The notes beneath the pieces were generated by a model that saw nothing but the letters and a program-made list of their open reading frames with translations, ran no database searches and was not told the DNA's origin. DNA of 55,246 nt, taken from the NCBI GenBank assembly GCA_019090315.1, contig JAHRWD010000071.1, positions 1 to 55,246 of the forward strand. Reading direction: 5' to 3'. Of the stretch, positions 48,177 through 55,246 are shown piece by piece (positions within the stretch are counted from its first letter, which is position 1; every line of letters begins with the position of its first letter). The translations under genes and the position numbers were made by a program. Source of the DNA: Pseudomonadales bacterium (lineage in GTDB: Bacteria; Pseudomonadota; Gammaproteobacteria; Pseudomonadales; JAHRWD01).

Positions 48177-49472
48177 TTGAAAACAATCAAGGCCATTCGT
48201 GGTATGAATGACCTGCTGCCGGCACAATCGGTGGTCTGGCAATATCTGGAACAGGAAGTACGCACTCTTGTGAATAGCTACGGCTATCAGGAGATTCGTA
48301 TGCCCATCGTCGAATATACCGATCTGTTCAAACGTTCGATCGGCGAAGTAACCGATATTGTCGAAAAAGAGATGTACACCTTCAAGGATCGTAATGATGA
48401 GTCCCTGACTCTGCGACCTGAAGGTACTGCCGGTTGTGTTCGGGCCGGAGAACAGCACGGACTGTTTTACAACCAGGTGCAGCGGCTTTGGTATAGCGGC
48501 CCTATGTTTCGATATGAACGGCCACAGAAAGGTCGGTACCGGCAATTTCATCAGATCGGCGTTGAGGTTTTTGGCCTTGATGGCCCGGATATCGATGCAG
48601 AGCTGCTCTTGATGACCGCACGTCTGTGGCGTAACTTGGGTCTGGAAAATGCGGTAACTTTACAGCTCAATACCCTCGGTGATAGCGAAAGCCGCAGCCG
48701 CTTTAAAGTCGCGCTAGTTGAGTATCTGACTCAACGCAAAGATCAACTGGATGATGACAGTCAACGTCGACTGGACAGCAATCCGTTACGGATACTCGAC
48801 AGTAAAAATAGCGAAACCCAGCAGCTACTGAATGACGCGCCTAAACTGATCGATTTTCTGGATCAGGAATCAATCGAACACTTTGAGCTGCTTAAACAAC
48901 TGCTGGATGATGCGGGCATCAAATATCAGGTAAACCCGCGGCTTGTTCGTGGGCTCGACTACTACGGGAAAACCGTTTTTGAATGGGTGACAGACCAGTT
49001 GGGTGCCCAGGGTACTGTTTGTGCCGGTGGCCGTTACAACGGATTGGTAGAGCAGCTCGGTGGCCGAAGTACCCCGGCGGTTGGTTTCGCTATGGGTATT
49101 GAACGATTGGTCTTGCTACTGGAAACCTGTAGTGCAATTCCTGAATCTGCATCAAACGATGCAGATATCTACCTGATGACACCTGTGGAAGGTGGGCAAT
49201 CGGCAGGTTTCAAGATCGCTGAAACCCTGCGGCAGGCCTATCCATCGCTCAGGGTGATTAGTCATTGTGGTGGCGGGAATTTTAAACGCCAGATGAAGCG
49301 CGCAGTGGATAGTCAGGCAAGCTATGCATTAATCCTCGGTTCAGAAGAGCTAGAGTCGGGAGAAATTTCGGTTAAAGCATTAAAAGAACAGCAGCCCCAG
49401 CAACGGTTGAATGAAGTGGACCTACTAGATTTTGTGGCGGAAAAATTCGGGCTTAAGAGTACCGACGCTTAA
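48177..49472 (+). CDS. hisS: histidyl-tRNA synthetase
   Basis: Class II synthetase. Motif 2 region [20 protein letters not shown], quoted in part as [11 protein letters not shown], histidine-specific [14 protein letters not shown], and motif 3 GFAMGIERL are visible, with a C-terminal anticodon-binding domain. TTG start with gagga upstream. Length 431. Confidence 0.97.
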   Translation: MKTIKAIRGMNDLLPAQSVVWQYLEQEVRTLVNSYGYQEIRMPIVEYTDLFKRSIGEVTDIVEKEMYTFKDRNDESLTLRPEGTAGCVRAGEQHGLFYNQVQRLWYSGPMFRYERPQKGRYRQFHQIGVEVFGLDGPDIDAELLLMTARLWRNLGLENAVTLQLNTLGDSESRSRFKVALVEYLTQRKDQLDDDSQRRLDSNPLRILDSKNSETQQLLNDAPKLIDFLDQESIEHFELLKQLLDDAGIKYQVNPRLVRGLDYYGKTVFEWVTDQLGAQGTVCAGGRYNGLVEQLGGRSTPAVGFAMGIERLVLLLETCSAIPESASNDADIYLMTPVEGGQSAGFKIAETLRQAYPSLRVISHCGGGNFKRQMKRAVDSQASYALILGSEELESGEISVKALKEQQPQQRLNEVDLLDFVAEKFGLKSTDA

Positions 49473-49537
49473 CCGACATATAATAATTATTGAATGTTGA
49501 AAAACTGGACTGTATCAGTCCTAAACAGGAGTAAAGA

Positions 49538-50200
49538 GTGGATACCTACCGTACAGAAGAAGAACAGATAGACGCGATTAAAAAATGGTGGAGCAAGAAT
49601 GGTATCAATACCGTGCTTACCATTGTGGTGGTATCTGCATTGGTGGTGGGATGGCGTGGTTGGCAAAGTCGCCAGTTAGATAATGAAGCGGAAGCATCTG
49701 CACTTTATCAGAACCTGTTTGAAGTGCATCAGCAGCTTGAACAGCAAAGCAACGAAGAGAATTCGGCTACCGCAGATCACCTTACCGAGCAGTTGAAAGA
49801 AAATTTTGAAAGCAGTGCGTATGCACGTTATGCAGCTCTGTTTAAAGCGAAAAGAGATGCTGAAAAAGGTGAGTTTTCCGACGCTGAAAGTGAATTGAAC
49901 TGGGCGCTTGCTCGAACAGAAGGTGGTGTTCTGACTTCAGAGGATCTACCGCTACGGGATCTGTTGCAACTACGTATAGCAAAGGTTCTGCTGGCACAGC
50001 AAAAGCTGGATGAAGCAGAAGCGGCTCTTGCGAAAATCGCCTCTCCAGAATTTCAGATATTAGCTATGGAGCTTGAAGGTGACATATCCCTGGCCCGCGG
50101 TAATGTAGAAGAAGCTCGTGAAAGCTATCAACAAGCGCTGGATGGTCTTGGTGCATCCGGAGCAGCTGAGATATTGAGGATAAAGATCGATAATCTTTGA
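49538..50200 (+). CDS. yfgM: YfgM family membrane-anchored TPR protein
   Basis: 220-residue single-pass inner-membrane protein: a short cytoplasmic N terminus, the helix TVLTIVVVSALVVGW (residues about 25-40), and a periplasmic TPR-like domain. In E. coli it binds SecYEG and the PpiD chaperone. GTG start with cagga upstream. It lies between hisS and bamB, its conserved place. Confidence 0.92.
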   Translation: MDTYRTEEEQIDAIKKWWSKNGINTVLTIVVVSALVVGWRGWQSRQLDNEAEASALYQNLFEVHQQLEQQSNEENSATADHLTEQLKENFESSAYARYAALFKAKRDAEKGEFSDAESELNWALARTEGGVLTSEDLPLRDLLQLRIAKVLLAQQKLDEAEAALAKIASPEFQILAMELEGDISLARGNVEEARESYQQALDGLGASGAAEILRIKIDNL

Positions 50201-50297
50201 TCTGTATTAAAACTGTTTAGTCTCAGATCAATCTCTTCTTAGCCAATCATTTTGAAAGGCCACAAAACAGGCCCTAATCGGTACCCAATTATTAGCA

Positions 50298-51437
50298 ATG
50301 AATAAAGTTCTTATATTAGCTGCAGTGCTGTCATTTCTATTGGCAGGCTGTAGTTCCACCGAAGTAAATGATCTTGATCCTGCTGAATTACAGGATCTCG
50401 ATTTTTCAGTTGAGCTTGATGAACAATGGGATTTCGGGCTCGGGGATCTCCGGGAATATGACGCCAGTCGTATACAACCGGTTATCGATGGCGATCAACT
50501 GTTTGTTGTTGATGCACTGGGTGATCTGTATGCGCTGGATAAACACACAGGAAAAGAGATCTGGAATGTAGAGCTGGATATAGGTGTCGCCAGTGGCATT
50601 ACAGCAGCGGACAATAAGTTATTAATCGGTACCCACAAGGGCAAACTGATTTTACTGTCCCAGGAAGATGGTCAGGTTATCTGGACTACCCAGTTGAGCG
50701 ATGAGCTGTTGTCATTGCCGCAGGTGAGTGGCGATCTGATTGTGGTCCAGACCAGTGGAGGCCGGCTTTATGGCCTTGAATTAGGGGACGGTGCTCGGCG
50801 CTGGGTATACGAAGTGACCATGCCGTCGCTGACCGTGAGAGGTACCGCATCTCCAATTATTTATGGTGACATTTCCATTGCCGGTTTTAGCAATGGAAAA
50901 ATAGTGGTGATTGATAACGAGAAGGGTGGTGTTATCTGGGAAAAACCTGTCAGTTTGCCGAAGGGTAAGACTGAACTGGAGCGAGTGATTGATGTCGATA
51001 GCACACCACTTCTACGGGAAAACGTGATCTATGCAGCGGCATACCAGGGTGACCTGGTAGCAATCAGGTTATACAGCGCACAAAAAATATGGAACAAAGA
51101 GGTCTCTACCTTCAATGATATTGCATGGGGTGGAACACAGATTTTTGTGACCGATCAAATCTCGCATATTCACGCAATTGCTCCGGATTCCGGGGTAAGC
51201 TTATGGAATCAGGGTGACCTGCACCATCGAAATTTGAATGCTCCGGTAGTTTGGGGTGAATATGTACTGGTAGCGGATTTTGAAGGCTATTTACACATTG
51301 TTTCAAGGTCTACCGGTCAGCTGGTTGGTCGTGAAAGTGTAGTGTCTGGCCCCGTTAGGTCCCCGGTTGTGGTCTCCGGTGAGATGATCTATTTGATAAG
51401 CGACGACGGTCAGCTTGTCGCACTTAAGCAGGAATAA
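50298..51437 (+). CDS. bamB: outer membrane assembly lipoprotein BamB
   Basis: Eight-bladed beta-propeller lipoprotein of the BAM complex. The lipobox LLAGC places the lipidated Cys at residue 18. PQQ-like blade repeats are visible (LYALDKHTGKEIWNV, LILLSQEDGQVIWTT). Length 379. It partners with BamA (7606-9921). It ends 2 bases before der. Confidence 0.95.
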   Translation: MNKVLILAAVLSFLLAGCSSTEVNDLDPAELQDLDFSVELDEQWDFGLGDLREYDASRIQPVIDGDQLFVVDALGDLYALDKHTGKEIWNVELDIGVASGITAADNKLLIGTHKGKLILLSQEDGQVIWTTQLSDELLSLPQVSGDLIVVQTSGGRLYGLELGDGARRWVYEVTMPSLTVRGTASPIIYGDISIAGFSNGKIVVIDNEKGGVIWEKPVSLPKGKTELERVIDVDSTPLLRENVIYAAAYQGDLVAIRLYSAQKIWNKEVSTFNDIAWGGTQIFVTDQISHIHAIAPDSGVSLWNQGDLHHRNLNAPVVWGEYVLVADFEGYLHIVSRSTGQLVGRESVVSGPVRSPVVVSGEMIYLISDDGQLVALKQE

Positions 51438-51439
51438 CT

Positions 51440-52834
51440 ATGCTGCCTGTAGTAGCCCTTGTGGGCCAACCAAATGTTGGGAAATCAACCCTCTTTAACC
51501 GAATGACCGGTACCCGCGATGCACTGGTAGCGGATATACCAGGGCTGACCCGCGATCGTCAGTACGGTGAAGTGATCGATGATGATTATCACTTTATTCT
51601 GATTGATACCGGCGGTATCAGCGGAGCCGAAGAGGGGATCGATTCGATGATGGCGGGTCAAACCCGCCTCGCGATTGAAGAAGCAGATCTGGTTGTCTTT
51701 GTTGTAGATTGCCGGGTCGGACTGGGTGTCGCTGATGAAATGGTGGCACAGTTTCTACGGCAGAACAGTAAAAAAACATTGCTGGTTGGAAACAAAGTAG
51801 ATGGCCAGGATCCTGATCAGGCGATATCGGAATTTTATTCGTTGGGGCTTGGTGCGGCAGTACCTACCTGTGCGGCACAGAATTATGGTATCGCAGATCT
51901 GATCGATCAGATTGCCGAGCAATTGCCGATGGTTGAACCAGAGGTTGAAGAGGATGACGGTAGCATCCGCATTGGTGTGGTTGGTCGTCCAAATGTCGGT
52001 AAATCGACCCTGGTCAACCGTCTGCTGGGTGAAGAGCGGGTGGTTGTTTATGATCAGCCCGGTACCACCCGCGACAGTATCCATATTAAATATGAGCATG
52101 AAGGCAAACCCTATACCTTGATTGATACCGCGGGCGTGCGCCGTCGAGGCAGCGTTAAAGGTATTATCGAGAAATTCTCTGTTGTTAAAACCCTGCAATC
52201 GATTCGAGATGCAAATCTCGTACTGATGTTGATGGATGCCCAGGAGGGTGTCGTCGAGCAGGATCTTCATCTGCTGGATTTTGTTCTTGAGGCAGGTCGT
52301 TCATTGATCATTGTGATCAACAAATGGGATGGTCTCGACGAATATCAAAAAAGCGAAGTCAGGCGCCAAATTGACCGACGTCTTCATTTTGTCGATTTTG
52401 CCGAAATCATCTTTATATCGGCGCTTCATGGTTCTGGTGTTGGAAAACTTTACCCAATCATTGATCGAACTTACGAATCGGCGATGGGCGAGCTAAAAAC
52501 CAATATGCTCAACGGATTGCTTGAACAAGCGGTTCATGAACATGCACCACCGATGGTGAATGGCCGTCGAATTAAATTGCGATATGCTCACCCCGGCGGC
52601 GAAAATCCCCCGCGAATTATTATTCACGGTAATCAGACTGATAAAATGCCGTCGGATTACACGCGTTATTTGCAAAACTTTTTCCGCAAAAAACTCGAGT
52701 TAAAAGGTACACCCATTCGTATTGAGTTTAGATCAAGCGAAAATCCTTTTGCCGGTCGACGCAACAAATTGACGACCCGCCAGGTGAGCAAAAAACGCCG
52801 CTTGATGAAACACGTCAAAAAGAAAAAACGCTAA
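51440..52834 (+). CDS. der: ribosome-associated GTPase Der
   Basis: Double-Era GTPase needed for 50S assembly. Two G-domains are clear: GQPNVGKSTLFNR with DTGG, and GRPNVGKSTLVNR with DTAG and NKWD. The C-terminal KH-like domain is followed by a lysine-rich end. Length 464. It lies directly after bamB, in the conserved order. Confidence 0.98.
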   Translation: MLPVVALVGQPNVGKSTLFNRMTGTRDALVADIPGLTRDRQYGEVIDDDYHFILIDTGGISGAEEGIDSMMAGQTRLAIEEADLVVFVVDCRVGLGVADEMVAQFLRQNSKKTLLVGNKVDGQDPDQAISEFYSLGLGAAVPTCAAQNYGIADLIDQIAEQLPMVEPEVEEDDGSIRIGVVGRPNVGKSTLVNRLLGEERVVVYDQPGTTRDSIHIKYEHEGKPYTLIDTAGVRRRGSVKGIIEKFSVVKTLQSIRDANLVLMLMDAQEGVVEQDLHLLDFVLEAGRSLIIVINKWDGLDEYQKSEVRRQIDRRLHFVDFAEIIFISALHGSGVGKLYPIIDRTYESAMGELKTNMLNGLLEQAVHEHAPPMVNGRRIKLRYAHPGGENPPRIIIHGNQTDKMPSDYTRYLQNFFRKKLELKGTPIRIEFRSSENPFAGRRNKLTTRQVSKKRRLMKHVKKKKR

Positions 52835-52849
52835 ACGAGGCTGATATTC

Positions 52850-53743
52850 ATGGATGCATCGACAGATAGACCTGAATGGTTTGAGAAGGCAATCGCAACA
52901 CCTTCGGAAGATCATTTTGTAGAGGTTGAGGGCTGTTCAATTCATTATCAGCTTTGGGGCAATCCGGAAAATCCATGTGTTGTGTTTATTCATGGATTCA
53001 GTGCCCATAGCCACTGGTGGGATTTTATCGCGCCGTTGGTTGCCCAGCAGCAATATTGTGTTGCTGCGATGGACTTTAGTGGCTCTGGCGACAGCGGTCA
53101 TCGGGAAATCTACAGTCGCGAACTCTATGCGCAGGAAGTGCTTGGCGTTGCGCAGGATGCGGGTTTCAACAAACCATTTTATATTGTTGGCCACAGCTTC
53201 GGTGGTGGTATTACCGTCAAGACCGCAGCGTTATTTGGCGACCAAATTGCCGGCATTGTTCTTGCTGATTCCAGTGTGGTTAAGCTGCCGGGTCATCAAT
53301 CTGGTCGGCGTACAATTGGAGCATTGCCGGTTCAGGTATTTCCGAATCAGGAAACAGCGATCCGAAAATTTCGGATTATTCCGACACAGCCTTTAGTGAA
53401 TCGCTATATCGTTGATTACATTGCTGCACAGTCTACCAAAGAGGTAGAGGGTGGCGTGGTCTGGAAAGCTGATCCAAAACTGTTGGGGAAATTCAAAAGC
53501 GAAGATCTGACCGATGATCTGATCGGTTTGAAATGCAAGGTTGGCGTGATATACGGCGAGAAAAGTAATACCTTTGGCGAAGAATTGAGAGACTATATCG
53601 CCTACATCCTGCCTAAAGATTCACCATTCAAGTCGATTTCCGGAGCCTTTCATCATCTATTTCTGGATAACCCACTAGAGTTTGTCGAACAGCTAACGGA
53701 AATGTTGAATGGCTTTGTCAAGAACGCCGAATCAAAGGACTAG
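52850..53743 (+). CDS. alpha/beta hydrolase
   Basis: 297-residue cytoplasmic hydrolase. The oxyanion stretch is VFIHGFSAHSHWW, the nucleophile elbow is GHSFGGG (Ser around 116), and the catalytic His is in GAFHHLFLDNP. The fold resembles haloalkane dehalogenase/esterase types; the substrate is unknown. It starts 15 bases after der and may be co-transcribed. Confidence 0.87.
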   Translation: MDASTDRPEWFEKAIATPSEDHFVEVEGCSIHYQLWGNPENPCVVFIHGFSAHSHWWDFIAPLVAQQQYCVAAMDFSGSGDSGHREIYSRELYAQEVLGVAQDAGFNKPFYIVGHSFGGGITVKTAALFGDQIAGIVLADSSVVKLPGHQSGRRTIGALPVQVFPNQETAIRKFRIIPTQPLVNRYIVDYIAAQSTKEVEGGVVWKADPKLLGKFKSEDLTDDLIGLKCKVGVIYGEKSNTFGEELRDYIAYILPKDSPFKSISGAFHHLFLDNPLEFVEQLTEMLNGFVKNAESKD

Positions 53744-53803
53744 GTAGGGAGACAGCAGTCTTTCTGAAAGGCTGCCGGTTTTATGGTGCAAATGACCGCC
53801 TTT

Positions 53804-53833
53804 CAAAAAGCTGTGCCCTCATTCAGAGGGCAC
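53804..53833 (-). terminator. terminator downstream of the globin-like gene
   Basis: The stem gtgccctc/gagggcac (53813-53833) has a 5-base loop. On the minus strand it is followed after a few bases by agcttttt, giving a usable T-tract. It lies about 50 bases past the globin-like stop. On the plus strand its T-tract is more distant, so ending of the hydrolase transcript there is less sure. Confidence 0.6.
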
Positions 53834-53884
53834 AAACCGGGCGGCTATTTGGGTTTTTGCAGTATCCCGTTATTGCAGGGTTTG

Positions 53885-54286
53885 TTACAAGGTTGCAAAA
53901 TTACGTTCAATTTTCTCCATTAGCTGGGTGATTTCACGTTTCCACGCACCCTCCTGATCTGAGGTCCAGTTATCCCCCAGTGCTGATTTTACCGCTTTGT
54001 GAAAAGACTGAAAAAGCTGTAGATACATGATCGACTTCACGCCATTTGCGGAGTGTGTCTTCACCTCGAAGTGAATGACATCTTTCTTGGGTGTGCCTTC
54101 AGGCATCATGACCATCATGATCAGGGCATTTAACATACGCCCACGCATCAGATGATCCATATGTTCCATTAATTTGATGGATTCAGGACTTACCTTAAAA
54201 TAATCTTCATAGGTAGCTGCTGTTACGTCAATGCCGTCTTCAGCTACGAGTTCCAATGTTTCTAAAATTGTATCGATGTCGGACAT
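53885..54286 (-). CDS. globin-like protein
   Basis: 133-residue helical protein. The second half matches the pattern of bacterial single-domain globins around helices F-H: VKTHSANGV with a candidate haem His78, Tyr88, then KSALGDNW and AWKREITQLMEKI. The first half has EDYFKVSPESIKLM, like a globin CD region. I start at ATG 54286 (MSDIDTILE) because aaggaaa lies upstream; 54310 is an alternative. Haem binding is plausible but not proven. It is convergent with the hydrolase. Confidence 0.55.
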   Translation of the reverse strand: MSDIDTILETLELVAEDGIDVTAATYEDYFKVSPESIKLMEHMDHLMRGRMLNALIMMVMMPEGTPKKDVIHFEVKTHSANGVKSIMYLQLFQSFHKAVKSALGDNWTSDQEGAWKREITQLMEKIERNFATL

Positions 54287-55169
54287 ATCAGGTTTTCCTT
54301 CTTGTTTCATTAATGTGATTGGCTTGTTAGAGCTGGATTAGAATATATATGAAAAATGTATCAATTGGAATGAAACTGGTTGCCTGAACAGTTGGTATCT
54401 TAGGGAATGCTGATCTTGATCAATTAATTGTCAATTGCTGGGTTATTGGCCTGTCGATTCGAATAACTGATACGTACGGAGCGAACAGCAAATAGAGCGG
54501 CGGCACTTCTTTGCCTGCACCTTAATGGCCTCTTCCTGGTCCTGGAAACAGTTGAGCTCCGGTATGAAAAATGAGAGGCCCAACTTTTGTGAGAAGGGGT
54601 GCGGTTGATGTAACCCATAATGTTGTTTGGATATTTTTCTAAGTACTCCAAATAACCTGTGAACCCTGGAAGAGGAAAGAATTGAGCAAGAGGCAAGATA
54701 TATCTGTTTATATAACATATAACTATGAAAGCTTGATCACAAATTCCTGAATGCTATATATGCTGGTTTTTATATGTATTCGCATAAGAATATTTACCTG
54801 TCGTAGGAATATATTTAGGGTTTCAAAAAATTTGTCGCCATTCAATTATCCGCTATAAACCTCATATACCACTGGTTTTAAAGGGCCCATCTTAAAACAA
54901 AAATCAGGAAGTATTGGTTTTTAAAAATTAATGTTTGTATCCACGACTGGATCACGCCCTGTTGGATAAATTTTCCATACTGCTCAAATGTGGTAAATAT
55001 TTTGCTTAATTAAAGTAACTAGCGTCACAAGCCAAAAAAATGACTATTTTTTGAAAAAACTGAACTAGCATTAAATTAGACGGACTAAAAGCACCTATTA
55101 ATGAATTATGGAGTAGTACACAGAATTATTTAGCTACATTCTTTCGGCCCTATTTTGGAGGGGTATTCG
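54287..55169. other. AT-rich region without a convincing gene
   Basis: 883 bases between the globin-like start and prkA, clearly AT-rich and rich in A- and T-runs. Two minus-strand frames of about 90 codons (54424-54696, 54443-54718) overlap in different frames, have no ribosome-binding site or recognisable motif, and I do not call them. The region must hold the divergent promoters; I can name none with confidence. It could include a degraded gene or a small RNA. Confidence 0.5.
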
Positions 55170-55246
55170 ATGAGTATATTCAGCAGTTATCAGTCTCGTT
55201 ATGAAGTGAGTCAGGACGAAGAATACAGTCTTCAGGAGTATCTTGA
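55170..55246 (+). CDS. prkA: serine protein kinase PrkA, 3' end beyond window
   Basis: Only the first 25 codons are in the window. They read MSIFSSYQSRYEVSQDEEYS and then LQEYL, matching the PrkA/YeaG start pattern (M-x-IF-x2-Y-x2-RYE, DEE, LQE). ggaggg lies just upstream of ATG 55170. PrkA is an AAA+ kinase-like protein used in stress and starvation responses, usually followed by yeaH and spoVR-type genes, which would lie downstream. Confidence 0.85.
   Translation, partial: MSIFSSYQSRYEVSQDEEYSLQEYL

Noticed and set aside
54424..54718. Two overlapping minus-strand frames of about 90 codons
   Set aside because: They lie in different frames over the same AT-rich DNA, lack a ribosome-binding site and show no recognisable motif.

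Overview
The window is chromosomal DNA from a gammaproteobacterium, most likely a free-living, possibly marine, member of the Pseudomonadales/Oceanospirillales/Cellvibrionales part of the class. The evidence is gene order: rpsB-tsf-pyrH-frr-uppS-cdsA-dxr-rseP-bamA-skp-lpxD-fabZ-lpxA-lpxB, then suhB/trmJ-cysE-iscRSUA-hscBA-fdx-iscX-ndk-rlmN-pilF-ispG-hisS-yfgM-bamB-der, and the arsC-wrbA-DUF2069 set known from Pseudomonas. Genus cannot be fixed from sequence alone. TTG and GTG starts are common. I saw no rRNA, tRNA, CRISPR array, prophage or intact insertion sequence.

Layout. 1-14127 (+) is a core block: ribosomal protein S2 (5' cut), EF-Ts, UMP kinase, ribosome recycling factor, then envelope genes for lipid carriers (uppS, cdsA, dxr), the stress protease RseP, outer-membrane assembly (bamA, skp) and lipid A synthesis (lpxD, fabZ, lpxA, lpxB). 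14167-22059 (+, with an inward-facing arsC-wrbA-DUF2069 operon on -) is mixed: exonuclease I, a degenerate GGDEF protein, a double CDGSH iron-sulfur protein, a Nudix hydrolase, an alpha/beta hydrolase, DUF4404 and a voltage-gated-type potassium channel. 22140-30819 (-) holds two tandem paralogous acyl-CoA synthetases, each followed by a terminator, then trmL, ntrC and ntrB, a DUF4124 protein, and a TusA-type sulfur carrier translationally coupled to an MnmA-like PP-loop enzyme.

31193-34299 (+) is the most unusual part. It encodes a Tat-exported protein of unknown function, followed by three overlapping genes: a PqqD-like peptide-binding protein, an HprK-related kinase and a nucleotidyltransferase. 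This gene set matches what I remember of the uncharacterised 'HPr-rel-A' systems. 34316-36577 carries a VOC protein, dgkA, nth and suhB.

36764-52834 (+) contains trmJ and cysE, then the complete isc iron-sulfur operon. A near-consensus type 1 IscR site overlaps the cysE stop codon and the iscR promoter. A 191-bp MITE-like element sits between iscU and iscA. The block continues with ndk, rlmN, pilF, ispG, hisS, yfgM, bamB and der; rodZ, usually found between pilF and ispG, is absent. 52850-55246 holds an alpha/beta hydrolase, a globin-like protein (-), an AT-rich gap of almost 0.9 kb and the first codons of prkA, cut by the window end.

Themes that link the genes: envelope biogenesis (BamA, BamB, Skp, RseP, Lpx enzymes, UppS), isoprenoid synthesis (Dxr, IspG, UppS), iron-sulfur and sulfur trafficking (Isc, CDGSH, TusA/PP-loop, with IspG, RlmN and Nth as Fe-S clients) and nitrogen regulation (NtrBC).
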